From positions 28,393 through 92,392 of IMG/VR virus record IMGVR_UViG_3300034418_009484: a DNA stretch of 64,000 bases. One strand, 5' to 3'. The notes beneath the pieces are model-generated. The model worked only from the letters and a program-made list of their open reading frames with translations, was not told the origin of the DNA and did no database searches. The DNA is from a virus. This document shows, in pieces, positions 1-9,067 of the stretch; position 1 is the first letter of the stretch; every line of letters starts with the position of its first letter. Position numbers and translations under genes: made by a program.

Positions 1-385
1 ATGTTTTGAATTTGAAAAATCCATTGTTAGGCAGAAATCCGTTATGCTTTTCAGCATACTCTTGTTCATCTTTTCTTTGCTCTTTTTGAGCATCGGATAG
101 ATGATCCCACCTAATTTTTGGATAAACAAAGTTATTATCTTCTGTAGTGCTATAAACAAGTTTAGCTTTACATCCAATATCTTGACAAACGACTTCAAGC
201 CATTTGCTTTTCTTTGCGGCTGTACGAACTACAAATTTTACATCCTTGCAGCCACACATTCCACATTTCGCAACTGAAAAAACTTCTTGAACTCTTGCAA
301 TTTGTTTGAAAAGTTCCGGCTCTGTATCAGCAGATACGTCGAACCATAAATTGTCAGATGCTTTTACTCTAGCAGTAATTGCCAT
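1..385 (-). CDS. Zinc-finger phage protein, C-terminus cut by window edge
   Basis: An open frame starts at an ATG and runs off the left end with no stop, giving 128 residues. Two cysteine pairs (C41/C44 with a third Cys at 46, then C67/C72) look like a zinc-binding knuckle, followed by a charged stretch with KIRWDHLSDAQKEQR. I do not know its function. It starts just 2 bases after the stop of the annealing-protein gene, so it is probably part of the same recombination operon. Reading-frame integrity, start context and cysteine pattern support a real gene. Confidence 0.7.
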   Translation of the reverse strand, partial: MAITARVKASDNLWFDVSADTEPELFKQIARVQEVFSVAKCGMCGCKDVKFVVRTAAKKSKWLEVVCQDIGCKAKLVYSTTEDNNFVYPKIRWDHLSDAQKEQRKDEQEYAEKHNGFLPNNGFFKFKT

Positions 386-387
386 AA

Positions 388-1158
388 TTAAACTCCAAAT
401 TCTTCTTCCCAGTTATCGTTGTAACCAACAAATTCTTCGGGAGTTCCCTCTCGTTGAAAGCTGGACAACTTATTAATCATAAGACGACCTTCTAGATTTT
501 TAACCTCTCTGATTGATTCAACCTTATCTGAATTAGGATACGATCTAACAAATTTGATTAGATCAACATCATTTCTTTTGCACATTGTTTTAATTGCAAC
601 AATTTGTTGATCATTAATAGGCTCTTTAAGAGTTTTGTTATCATCGTCATCGCTATTAGCAAGCTCTTCTGCTGTTTGAACACGAATCTTTAATGCTCTT
701 CTTAAAGCTTTTCCTTCTGCTCTGGTACATGCTGTAGAGACTAAGTGTTGATTAAACGGAGATGGAAGTCTTTCTCCTACAACATCAACACATGCGCTAA
801 CAGTAATTAAATCATCTCCCATTTCCCATTTTGCAAGACCTTCTCTGGTATTATCATATTTTCTAATTCTTAAAGTATGTTTAGCAGAAGCTTTTCCAGA
901 AAATGCAAGTTTTGGTATTTCTAAAATTTCTGTATCAGATTCAACTATTTCTCCAAATACTTTTTCTGTCACTCTCCTGAGTCCGTCAGTCGTAGGAGCG
1001 CCACTAATTAATTCATGATTAGCTAATTGATCTAGAACATATTCAACCCATTTTGGATCTGTAGGCTTGGGTACTTTTGGTTCTTCTTTTATTTGAACTT
1101 CATCTTCAACAATTTCCTCAACCATTTCCTCTACCATATTCTTTTTAGACTTGCTCAT
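388..1158 (-). CDS. Probable single-strand annealing protein (Rad52/Sak-like)
   Basis: 256 residues. An acidic, low-complexity N-terminus (about 1-35) is followed by a domain with the segment ACTRAEGKALRRALKI near residue 145. Related helices occur in Rad52/Sak-type phage annealing proteins, which pair complementary single strands during recombination. The preceding strands (LRIRKYDN, LITVSACVDVVG) fit the beta sheet of such proteins, and a lysine-rich C-terminal part (about 175-235) could form a small helical domain. The gene lies between a nuclease-like gene and a zinc-finger gene. I recognise the family only by this motif, so a Sak3- or Erf-like subfamily, or another recombination protein, remains possible. 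Confidence 0.5.
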   Translation of the reverse strand: MSKSKKNMVEEMVEEIVEDEVQIKEEPKVPKPTDPKWVEYVLDQLANHELISGAPTTDGLRRVTEKVFGEIVESDTEILEIPKLAFSGKASAKHTLRIRKYDNTREGLAKWEMGDDLITVSACVDVVGERLPSPFNQHLVSTACTRAEGKALRRALKIRVQTAEELANSDDDDNKTLKEPINDQQIVAIKTMCKRNDVDLIKFVRSYPNSDKVESIREVKNLEGRLMINKLSSFQREGTPEEFVGYNDNWEEEFGV

Positions 1159-1949
1159 ATTTCAAAATACCTCTTTCCTTCTTCTGGGAATTGCTTTTCA
1201 ACTAAATCAATTATCTTTTGTAATTCGTTCAAGATATACCTATGGAATCTTTGAGAACCTCTTTTAACTAATTTTACTCTGACTAAAATCATTCCAGAAG
1301 ATAAAATCAATCCGTTTTTAGCTAAATCAGCAGCTTGTCTTTTTTTTAACTTTTCTTCACCATAAACTGGTTCAAAATGCATAGGTCCATCTACTTCGAT
1401 AGCCATACTTATATTTCTTATGTAAAGATCTATATGGAACTTTTCATTTTTTAATATATGTTCCTTATGCCTATCTACTCTATACCCTTTTGAAATTAGA
1501 TATTCAAACATCTCTTTTTCTAGTTTAGAGCCTGTTCTAGCGGCCTCTTGGATCGCCTGACCGCCTTTCTTTAAAAATTCGGCCTTTTCCTCGTCTGTTT
1601 TTTTATTCCAGCATTTTCTGGCAATTTCAGACCTGTATTCTAGTTCCGATTCATTCATCGAATCCCAAACTGCACCTTGACTTTCACTTATTTTAAATTT
1701 GGTTTCATCTGAATGTTTCTTTCCTTCTGTCGGATGCTTTGTTCTTCCTTCTTTTAATGCTATTTTTTGAGCCTCTGATTTATCTCTAGATTTTATTCCT
1801 AGTTTCTTAGCATCTCTTTTTACTTTGTTTGGATATGTTTCTAGCATTTTTGCTATCTCACTCCAACTTTTTTTATCTTCATGATAATGCTTTTCATAAT
1901 AAGCTTTTCTTATAGAAGAAAGATCAGTAAAAAATTTTTCTTTACTCAT
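1155..1949 (-). CDS. Homing-endonuclease-like protein (NUMOD-like repeats + PD-(D/E)XK-like domain)
   Basis: 264 residues. The N-terminal third contains an HTH-like segment (SWSEIAKMLETYPNKVKRDAK) and a NUMOD3-like stretch (GKKHSDETKFKISESQ), modules that bind DNA in intron- and free-standing endonucleases. The C-terminal half resembles Vsr/DUF559 nucleases: FHIDLYIRNISMAIEVDG contains a D-x(n)-E-V-D-G arrangement of possible metal-binding acids. The gene overlaps its neighbours by 4 bases on both sides. No intron or broken gene is visible nearby, so it looks free-standing. DNA cleavage is inferred from the fold pattern only. Confidence 0.6.
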   Translation of the reverse strand: MSKEKFFTDLSSIRKAYYEKHYHEDKKSWSEIAKMLETYPNKVKRDAKKLGIKSRDKSEAQKIALKEGRTKHPTEGKKHSDETKFKISESQGAVWDSMNESELEYRSEIARKCWNKKTDEEKAEFLKKGGQAIQEAARTGSKLEKEMFEYLISKGYRVDRHKEHILKNEKFHIDLYIRNISMAIEVDGPMHFEPVYGEEKLKKRQAADLAKNGLILSSGMILVRVKLVKRGSQRFHRYILNELQKIIDLVEKQFPEEGKRYFEI

Positions 1950-2404
1950 TCTATCACCTTTAATAATTCATCTGGATTCCAATTGTATACTGTTCCAATT
2001 GTTGGTTTGAATAATTTTGTTAGGATTTCGCTATATGAAGAACTTTTTGATATAATATTCATTTCTTCATTAAAAAATATATTGCTTATTTGTTCATTGT
2101 TAAAATTTTCTAAATTCATCCATTCTAATTTGTTTAAATATAAATACTTCTTAAAAGCACATAAAGAATTTAAACAGCATTGAGAATTAAACAGTGAAGT
2201 AGCTATCAGGTGTCCTTTAAATGAAAATAAAGATTCCGCTTGAAGAACACTAAAATTAGCATGGCTAATTAATTTGCTATTTGAATTTTGGAACAAGAAT
2301 AGATAACACCTATTTGTTTTTGATAATTCATTTAAGCATTTTACTATATTATAAGAATCAACATTTTCTTCTAATGAGTTTACTATTACTCCTATTTCTT
2401 TCAT
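1946..2404 (-). CDS. Unknown protein in glycosyltransferase array
   Basis: 152 residues, unrecognised. The start (EIGVIVNSLEENVDSYNIVKCLNEL) resembles the first Rossmann strand and helix of a GT-B-like domain, and the end (KPTIGTVYNWNPDELLKVIE) is well conserved in look. It has no cysteine cluster or membrane segment. It overlaps the next gene by 4 bases (shared ATGA) and continues a run of sugar-transfer genes, so a role in glycan handling is the best guess. Confidence 0.6.
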   Translation of the reverse strand: MKEIGVIVNSLEENVDSYNIVKCLNELSKTNRCYLFLFQNSNSKLISHANFSVLQAESLFSFKGHLIATSLFNSQCCLNSLCAFKKYLYLNKLEWMNLENFNNEQISNIFFNEEMNIISKSSSYSEILTKLFKPTIGTVYNWNPDELLKVIE

Positions 2405-3180
2405 AATTTCATTTCCTCTATAATCATTTTAGCATAATCTTTATAAGTCTTAATATTTTTTTCAATTTTAAATTCTTGTGTTTTATTGACCACTTTTTTA
2501 CAGATGGAAAATAATTCTTGTGTATTATTCCACTGGTATTCTTTTTTCTCGTCTTTAATATTAAATGATATAGGTAATATTTCCGAAGATAGACATGTCA
2601 TATCCCATTCATCATTTAATGATATTATTGCTTTTGTAGATTTAAAAACATTGTTGTAATCCGCTTCGCCAATGTTGCCAATATAGTATGGTGAATTAAC
2701 TTTGTGTTTACCAATAATTTTTAAATTGAAGTTATCTCCTATTAGATTTAGAATATTATTTATATCCATACTTGTTTTTAACGTATTTGAAATAAATATA
2801 AAATCTGAATCAAATTTATTATCAAACTTTCCTTCATCTGTAATCATTACATCATTATGCAAGAAGGGCATAAAGTTTTCTTCTTTTTCATTAAATGCAT
2901 TTATTATGTAGTCAAATAAATGGTCAAATTTTGGATCAGTTGGCTTGTCTTTTATTAGGCATATCTTTATATTTGGATTTTCTGCTTTTACATAGTCTAT
3001 GTATATGTAATCTAAGCTAGAACTATCAACGAATATTAAATCTGGCTTAGATATTTCTATAAAGTCAAATATATTTTGTTTTCTTAAATTTACAAAAAAT
3101 GCTTCATTTATTAACTTTTCTATTGCTTGTGCAAATCCAATTATTTTTGGATTATCTGTAGCAGTAAAATATATTCTCAT
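2401..3180 (-). CDS. Glycosyltransferase-like protein
   Basis: 259 residues. Alternating strand-helix pattern fits a GT-B glycosyltransferase: MRIYFTATDNPKIIGFAQAIE at the start, DLIFVDSS in the first half, then DFIFISNTL, LKIIGKH and ISLNDEWD in a likely donor-binding half. I cannot see a classic E-x7-E motif, so it may be degenerate or from an uncharacterised family. It overlaps both neighbours by 4 bases, which points to translational coupling in the array. Confidence 0.5.
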   Translation of the reverse strand: MRIYFTATDNPKIIGFAQAIEKLINEAFFVNLRKQNIFDFIEISKPDLIFVDSSSLDYIYIDYVKAENPNIKICLIKDKPTDPKFDHLFDYIINAFNEKEENFMPFLHNDVMITDEGKFDNKFDSDFIFISNTLKTSMDINNILNLIGDNFNLKIIGKHKVNSPYYIGNIGEADYNNVFKSTKAIISLNDEWDMTCLSSEILPISFNIKDEKKEYQWNNTQELFSICKKVVNKTQEFKIEKNIKTYKDYAKMIIEEMKL

Positions 3181-3890
3181 ATTATTCCTTTTACTAATTC
3201 TATGTCTTTATAACTGTCAATATCAATTACCTTGGCGTTTTTATCATTAAAAACATTGATTGATCCACCGTAATTAATGATACTGTTTATAACTTCAAAA
3301 CCAAATAGGTTATAGTTATCTGGATTCCAACATATTTTTTTTAATAGTTTTAATTCGTATCCCTTAAAAAATGATATTTGCCCCCATTTAATTTCTAGGT
3401 CATACATCATATTTTCTACTGTAAGTCTGTTATTTATGGTACATCCCACTTCATTTTTTTTCATGATATTTTTTGACGCAACAATTCCAGAATGATTAAA
3501 TTTAATACATTCCAAACATTCGTTATTAAATATCAAGTCTCCATATATCACCAATACATTATTTTTTGAGGCTCTTAATCCTATTCCTATAGACCTTGCT
3601 ACGTTAGTAGAGTCATACGATTCATTTTCAATTTTAACAATACTATCTGGAGAATAATCCATTAATTCATCAGACTTAAATCCTGTTATTAATATTATGT
3701 TTGCTTCTGGAAAAAACTTTTTTATTTTTTCTAATTGTAAATCTAATATTGTTTTTTCTTTATAGACTTTTATTAAAGATTTTGCCCCATAGGATTTCAT
3801 CCTTTTGCCTAATCCGGCAGCGGGGATTATTATGTCTAATTCTGAAAAATTTAGATCTTGTTTTATATTTCTAGAGTATCGTCTTGACAT
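3177..3890 (-). CDS. Sugar/choline-phosphate nucleotidyltransferase (LicC-like)
   Basis: 237 residues of a nucleotidyltransferase fold. The nucleotide-binding signature is IIPAAGLGKRMKSYGAKSLIKV near residue 20, with the G-x-G-x-R loop and a following lysine. VLVIYGDLIFNNECL, near residue 113, carries the metal-binding aspartate, and NVARSIGIGL fits the base-binding region. Family members join an NTP to a sugar phosphate or phosphocholine. Sitting among glycosyltransferases, it probably makes an activated donor for them. The substrate cannot be told from sequence. Confidence 0.75.
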   Translation of the reverse strand: MSRRYSRNIKQDLNFSELDIIIPAAGLGKRMKSYGAKSLIKVYKEKTILDLQLEKIKKFFPEANIILITGFKSDELMDYSPDSIVKIENESYDSTNVARSIGIGLRASKNNVLVIYGDLIFNNECLECIKFNHSGIVASKNIMKKNEVGCTINNRLTVENMMYDLEIKWGQISFFKGYELKLLKKICWNPDNYNLFGFEVINSIINYGGSINVFNDKNAKVIDIDSYKDIELVKGII

Positions 3891-4251
3891 ATCTAAACAC
3901 AGGTTCTGATAAATGATCTATTAATTTACTACTTAAACTTGTTTGAATTTGTTTTATTATGTTAGGATTAAAAGGATTTACATTATTTGATTTTTTTAAA
4001 AAGTATGGGAATGAATCAATATATTGATTTTCTAACCTTTGAGTATAATATTCGTTAAATTCATTTTGCAATAAAACGTCTGTTGTTAGCATAACCTTAT
4101 TGTCATCATCCATAATTTTATTAACTATATCATAGTAAGAATTTTTGATAAAAACTCCATCCTTAATTATACATACTAATGTGTCATTTGGAATTTCTTC
4201 CCACTTAGAATTATTGTCTTGATCTAAATTGATTACTTTAAACTTGGACAT
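3871..4251 (-). CDS. Unknown small protein in glycosyltransferase array
   Basis: 126 residues, unrecognised. It begins with a short beta-rich segment (KFKVINLDQDNNSKW, TLVCIIKDGVFIK) and has a helical C-terminal half. No membrane segment, cysteine pair or known catalytic motif is visible. The overlaps of about 19-20 bases with both flanking genes and good codon continuity support translation. Confidence 0.55.
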   Translation of the reverse strand: MSKFKVINLDQDNNSKWEEIPNDTLVCIIKDGVFIKNSYYDIVNKIMDDDNKVMLTTDVLLQNEFNEYYTQRLENQYIDSFPYFLKKSNNVNPFNPNIIKQIQTSLSSKLIDHLSEPVFRYVKTIL

Positions 4252-5063
4252 ATATCAGTCGCCTCAAAAATAAATTTACTAGCATCGGGTTCGTACTTTA
4301 ATATTTTATCTTCTAAATTAATTTTAAATGCATTCCCTCCATGCTTTTCATGAGCAACCTTACTAACAATCATTCCGTTTAAATTATCTACAGGATTTGC
4401 AAAACAAAGCTGTTTCATTTTAATTAAAATAGCATCATTCAAATCTTTACTAAAACTATCAGGAACACTAAAATTAGTATTGAATACAACATAAAATGGA
4501 TATGGATGTTTTTTACTTCCATCAAAAGTCACATCTACTAAATCCCTATCTGATAATTCATTATCGTATACGTTTTTCAAAGAATATTGATGAAAAGAAT
4601 ATGACTTTAATAACTCTAGTATCTGACTAGGTTTTATAGATTTTTCCCCATTTGATTCTATGTATGAGTTATACTGCTTGTTTATTACAGTGATTAATGA
4701 AGGTTTTATTTCTTGTGTATTTAATTGATTTAAGATTGATTTCAAATCTTGATATGTTGAATTTTTTTCTAAAAATAACATGACTTGATATGATACTTTT
4801 GTTTGCATCTCTACTATTTTTTTCCAATTTTTATTGGAATATTTTTTCATTAGTTCTTCGTGTCTATAAAATAGACATAGCCTACCATTGATTACTTTAT
4901 ACATATTTCCATCTGAATGGTTAAGCTCTAACACTTCTACGTCTGCATTTTCATAATCTTCTAATTTTTTTAAATCACATCCTATTTGTTTGTTTTCTTT
5001 TATTATAGAAAAAACACAATTTCTACAAGATGTGTGTACTTGATTTAATTCTACAGGTTCCAT
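4233..5063 (-). CDS. Unknown protein with N-terminal cysteine cluster
   Basis: 276 residues. The N-terminus has CRNCVF and a GCDLKKLEDY segment, then a later LCLFYR; three or four cysteines in this spacing suggest a metal site. The middle is helical, and the C-terminal part has the strands PFYVVFNTNFSVPDSF and DAILIKMKQLCFANP. This could be a GT-A-like core with degraded motifs, which would fit the neighbours, but I cannot confirm it. A shared base with the next gene marks tight coupling. Confidence 0.55.
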   Translation of the reverse strand: MEPVELNQVHTSCRNCVFSIIKENKQIGCDLKKLEDYENADVEVLELNHSDGNMYKVINGRLCLFYRHEELMKKYSNKNWKKIVEMQTKVSYQVMLFLEKNSTYQDLKSILNQLNTQEIKPSLITVINKQYNSYIESNGEKSIKPSQILELLKSYSFHQYSLKNVYDNELSDRDLVDVTFDGSKKHPYPFYVVFNTNFSVPDSFSKDLNDAILIKMKQLCFANPVDNLNGMIVSKVAHEKHGGNAFKINLEDKILKYEPDASKFIFEATDICPSLK

Positions 5064-5449
5064 TAGACTTTCCTTGTTGCTTCAATATTAAAAACTGAAT
5101 TGTTAACATTCATAAATTCTATCTTCCATCCTTTTTCTTCAAAAAAATTCTTTAGTTCTGCAACCGTATAGAAAGATTTTGTTTTTGAAAGATATTCATT
5201 TGAATAAGGATAATTTTCATGTAAAATTTTTACACAAACATCTAAAATATCAATTCCAGAAATCCTTATTTTGCCATTAATTCTTAATTTACTACAGACA
5301 ATATTCAAAAAATCTTTCTCTTCAAAACCTAATACATTATCTACATATATTTGAGTAAAAAATGAATCTGGAATATTCATTAATTCACTTGTAGTTATAT
5401 CATTATGATTTTCTTTGTTAGTGGTTATTCTTATATTATTTTCAATCAT
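5063..5449 (-). CDS. Methyltransferase-like fragment
   Basis: 128 residues resembling the C-terminal half of a class I SAM methyltransferase: FTQIYVDNVLGFEEKDFLN, then LRINGKIRISGID (the strand after motif III, where the chain is built around 'L-x-x-G-G'), and a last strand pair near FNIEATRKV. The N-terminal glycine-rich SAM loop is absent, so it is either a truncated enzyme or a non-catalytic relative. It abuts the following glycosyltransferase gene. Confidence 0.5.
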   Translation of the reverse strand: MIENNIRITTNKENHNDITTSELMNIPDSFFTQIYVDNVLGFEEKDFLNIVCSKLRINGKIRISGIDILDVCVKILHENYPYSNEYLSKTKSFYTVAELKNFFEEKGWKIEFMNVNNSVFNIEATRKV

Positions 5450-6408
5450 TAGTATCCTCTTATGTAATTTGTTTCAGAAGCATATCTAAAAATATTTTCC
5501 CATGATGTTTTAAATTTTTCTTGTCCGCAACAATAATTATCTACAAAATTTTCTGCGTTTTTTATTACATTCTTTTCAACTGCAAGATGATAAATAGCAT
5601 CACATGTCTGATGTGCTACTATTACTTTGGGCAGATCATTAGGCAGTCCTATTATAATCGCATTTTTTAAAAGATATTCTAAATCAAAACATTCTTCTTT
5701 TGTAAGATTAGGAATTATTACTGGTATTGATGATCTCATGCAGGTTAGTAGCAGATGGTCAATATTATTAAATAAATGCAGATAAACTTTTGCTTTGTTA
5801 ATATCTTTTGTAATAAATTCTTTATTTAATCCTATTCTTGATAAATAAATATCTGGTATTTTAGGATCTACAAAAATAGAAGAAGGATTTTTGACATCTA
5901 TTTTTTCTGGAATTAAATTAGGAATAATCATATTGATTGACTCTTGCCCATACATCCAAGAGTTCATAATTAATTCATTTGTATGAACATTAACTAATCC
6001 GTGTTTCTTTATAGATTCTTGTTTAGAAAATTCATTAGGTGTTCCAAATAATTTGCGACCTACTGATATGGAACTACAATCATCAATAGATATTAAGTTA
6101 ATATTTAATTGATTAGAAATTTTTCTTCCTATATCGTAAGACTCATTTCTTCTAAAGGTTAAAACTAAGTCTATAAATTTACATTTAAGATTATTAAGAT
6201 CTGTAATAAAATTCAAATTATATGGTTTTATTTGAGGATTAAACCATTGTGGACCTCCTTCTAAGCTTTTAAATAAATAAAAATTGTGATTTGAGTTATT
6301 ACATAGATTTTTAATATAATCATCTTCATATTGATTTATTATTAGTATATTTAATTTTCTTTCAATATTGTCAGCAATTGCATTTTCTATAATTTTTTCT
6401 ATATACAT
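5449..6408 (-). CDS. Glycosyltransferase-like protein (GT-B type)
   Basis: 319 residues. Rossmann-like strands are visible (LNILIINQYEDDYI, CKFIDLVLTFRRN) and a later section (PKIPDIYLSRIGLN, AKVYLHLFNNIDHLLLTCMRSSIPVIIP) matches the donor half of GT-B enzymes, where a glycan-processing phage protein picks the host-like 'sequence of family shame-places' for the nucleotide. No E-x7-E is obvious. It overlaps the next gene by 10 bases. Family membership is by pattern, not by a unique signature. Confidence 0.5.
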   Translation of the reverse strand: MYIEKIIENAIADNIERKLNILIINQYEDDYIKNLCNNSNHNFYLFKSLEGGPQWFNPQIKPYNLNFITDLNNLKCKFIDLVLTFRRNESYDIGRKISNQLNINLISIDDCSSISVGRKLFGTPNEFSKQESIKKHGLVNVHTNELIMNSWMYGQESINMIIPNLIPEKIDVKNPSSIFVDPKIPDIYLSRIGLNKEFITKDINKAKVYLHLFNNIDHLLLTCMRSSIPVIIPNLTKEECFDLEYLLKNAIIIGLPNDLPKVIVAHQTCDAIYHLAVEKNVIKNAENFVDNYCCGQEKFKTSWENIFRYASETNYIRGY

Positions 6409-7457
6409 ATTAGTTGTTTAGCCTTATCAATAAATGACTTATGAATTTCCTGTGAATAATCAGACACTAATGATTTATTTTCTTTTATTCTATATCCATC
6501 AAATGCCATTTTCATTTTATTGCTTAAATCAGCAGATGAAGGTATCGTGTAATAGTTTTTATGTTTATAAAAATTGCTTTTAGTGCTACCCACAGAAATT
6601 TCATAATGTGATTTAATCTGGTAGTCATAGTTATTCAATAGTTTTACATTATCTAAGCATAAGCAAATTTTATTTTGATAAATAGATTTCAAAAAATTTA
6701 TATCTGGCTTTGCATTAAAATTAACATGTATGTAAAAGTCTGAAAATTTATGGGACCAGTCTATTTCATCTTCGGAATTGGCAATTGCTACCGTTGGATA
6801 AAGTTCTTTAGATGAATATAAATTCATTTTTTCTTTAAATTCATTTATAAAATTTAGCAGATTTTTATCTGATGAATATAGAATTAAGGCAACATCATCT
6901 AATGATGTAAATGTAGAGTAGTAGGCTGATAGTATTTGATTTATTCCGCTCTTAGAATTTGTTGAAACTTCTGCATAGAATGTTTTTTTATTTCCTAAAC
7001 TAATGTCTATTTTTTTATCTTTAATAGACGAAAGATTAACTGGATATGTATCAAAATTAAATATCTCTGTTTTTACTCCAGACTTTTTTAAAATTTCCTT
7101 TTCATGTTCTGAAAATACTACGATAGTATCGAATAGATTTAAATTTGAAACCCATCCTACATAGCTAATATCATGTTCAATAGAAGTCACCACTATATTT
7201 TTTTTGAATTTTCCATGATAGACTAAATTGTTTGGTATTCCATGCTGTATTAATATTTCAGGTTTTGAAACTTTTCTTTTTTCAAATTCAAATATTTCTC
7301 CATTGATTACAGAGTCAATAGATTGATTATACCATATATTTCTAGATGAAAGATTATTTTTATCTTCAATACAAAAAGCCAAGTTGTCTAATAAAGCCTT
7401 GCTTATTTTACCCCACGAATCAGTTTGTCTATAGGGTCCAATATATAAAATGCTCAT
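6399..7457 (-). CDS. Glycosyltransferase-like protein (GT-B type)
   Basis: 352 residues. The start MSILYIGPYRQTDSWGKISK resembles the acceptor half of GT4-like enzymes, with the GPY..G.. loop. EILIQHGIPNN, NIVVTSIEHD and DTIVVFSEHEKEIL follow the usual order (partner region, then a 'host-of-sentinel' helix marking scouts of unknown companions). The donor half (KTFYAEVSTNSKSGINQIL, DFYIHVNFNAKPDINFLKS) has lost the strict E-x7-E motif. It is coupled by a 4-base overlap to the larger glycosyltransferase upstream and is likely to act on the same glycan. Confidence 0.55.
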   Translation of the reverse strand: MSILYIGPYRQTDSWGKISKALLDNLAFCIEDKNNLSSRNIWYNQSIDSVINGEIFEFEKRKVSKPEILIQHGIPNNLVYHGKFKKNIVVTSIEHDISYVGWVSNLNLFDTIVVFSEHEKEILKKSGVKTEIFNFDTYPVNLSSIKDKKIDISLGNKKTFYAEVSTNSKSGINQILSAYYSTFTSLDDVALILYSSDKNLLNFINEFKEKMNLYSSKELYPTVAIANSEDEIDWSHKFSDFYIHVNFNAKPDINFLKSIYQNKICLCLDNVKLLNNYDYQIKSHYEISVGSTKSNFYKHKNYYTIPSSADLSNKMKMAFDGYRIKENKSLVSDYSQEIHKSFIDKAKQLICI

Positions 7458-9067
7458 TTAACATCTCCAGAATTATTTGTCAATTTAAGTCTTAGCTGAT
7501 CTATATTAAATCTTTTTATAGCTTGATTTCTAAATTCTTTAAATACAGATTCTTGTGTAATTCTATCTAGAGTCTTATCAAAAATCCTTACTTCTAAATT
7601 TAATGATTTTATATATTGCATCATTTTATAATTGTAAAGATGATATTGGTCTTGCAATAACTCTGAAAATATCCATTCCATAAACTGAACATTATTTAAG
7701 TTTTTAGGATAATCACTTGGTATTTCTTTTATTAACTGTTTAAAATTCCAAGGTAGTTTTTTATTGTTTGTTAAATCAAACCATTTTTCCCATACCTTAG
7801 CTGTTTTATCCCAATCGTATTTTTCTACACATAATGATCTAGTTCTAAGTCTTTTTTGTTTTATTTTATCAGGACTTATTTTAACAAAGTCTTTCATTAT
7901 TTTTAATAGTCTTTCATTATTTGGTCCTGATCTATCAGCATTAGTTTCAATTTCCCTATAAAGATTTGGCGATATAGGAAATCCATCAGTACTTAATACT
8001 ATATCTTCCATAGCAGAATAATCTATAGAGGCTATAGGAACGCCACATGCAGCAGCTTCCACTTGAGGCATACCAAAACCTTCACAAATTGCATATTGAA
8101 TATATAGGTCCATTAGATTGTAAATATTAATTAAATCTTTATGTTCAATTCCATCAGAAACGCCTGGGAATACACAAGATTTATTTCCACATCTTTTACA
8201 AACTGTTATCGCGTCTTTATATATCGAACTAAAATAATGATTACATAACCTGCATTTATATGTACATAAAATTTTTGATCCTAATCCAAATTCTGTAATT
8301 AAATCTGAAAACTCCCATCCCATTTTTTCTGGATAGCTGGTATGTATATACAAGTATGATTTGTTAGAAATCTCTACGGGACTTGTTTTTAAAAACTCAT
8401 TAAATGTTTTCATTAGTTCAGGAAACATCTTACGTTTTTGGTTTCTCATTACTGTCCCAAAAATAATACTATCTTCTGGAAGACCAAAAGATTTTTTATG
8501 TTTTCCTTTATTAGGAATAATATCAAGTTCATTTTTATTAACTCCTGGGTAAGCACAATCTACAGGGATTATTCTTCCATTCGTTTGATTTTTAATAGTT
8601 TTTATTCCATATTCTGAATAGGCTAAAAGAGTATCGCATCTATTAAAAAGATTATAAATCCAATCGGTCTTTTGTGGTGCGCTATCTATTGTGGGCATCC
8701 ATACCCAATTAAAAAATGGTAGAAGTGCGCTATCTGATATATATGCATCCATCCAGGGGTCACGATATGTGGCAACTATATCTGGTTGAAATTGAACGCA
8801 AATTTCATCAAACTTTAAAACACCCCATTGAACCAATGGTTGTTTGTGATGCTCCGCATATTCTTTTTCATTATTCTCTGGTGCTACACCAACAACTTTC
8901 CATTTACAATCTTTAAATTCTGAAGTTCTTGCATAACATGCTAATTCTAATATTTCATATTTATTAGTTGCATGAAGTCTACTTATAACCTCTTTTGAAT
9001 ATGTCCCAAATCCAGAAGCTAGTTTGTGTGACTCTGTTAGAAAGAGTATTCTTTTTTTTCTATTCAT
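7454..9067 (-). CDS. GT4-family glycosyltransferase with zinc-ribbon insertion
   Basis: 537 residues. The acceptor half begins with RILFLTESHKLASGFGTYS (glycine loop). The donor half contains IIFGTVMRNQKRKMFPEL and the GT4 motif CEGFGMPQVEAAACGVP, with E329 and E337 as the E-x7-E pair. Unusually, a zinc-ribbon-like insert with CRLC (272/275) and CKRC (290/293) sits between donor-domain strands. A C-terminal helical extension of about 110 residues follows the catalytic core. It likely transfers a sugar from a nucleotide donor onto phage- or host-surface glycan. Enzyme class is well supported; substrate is not. Confidence 0.8.
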   Translation of the reverse strand: MNRKKRILFLTESHKLASGFGTYSKEVISRLHATNKYEILELACYARTSEFKDCKWKVVGVAPENNEKEYAEHHKQPLVQWGVLKFDEICVQFQPDIVATYRDPWMDAYISDSALLPFFNWVWMPTIDSAPQKTDWIYNLFNRCDTLLAYSEYGIKTIKNQTNGRIIPVDCAYPGVNKNELDIIPNKGKHKKSFGLPEDSIIFGTVMRNQKRKMFPELMKTFNEFLKTSPVEISNKSYLYIHTSYPEKMGWEFSDLITEFGLGSKILCTYKCRLCNHYFSSIYKDAITVCKRCGNKSCVFPGVSDGIEHKDLINIYNLMDLYIQYAICEGFGMPQVEAAACGVPIASIDYSAMEDIVLSTDGFPISPNLYREIETNADRSGPNNERLLKIMKDFVKISPDKIKQKRLRTRSLCVEKYDWDKTAKVWEKWFDLTNNKKLPWNFKQLIKEIPSDYPKNLNNVQFMEWIFSELLQDQYHLYNYKMMQYIKSLNLEVRIFDKTLDRITQESVFKEFRNQAIKRFNIDQLRLKLTNNSGDVK

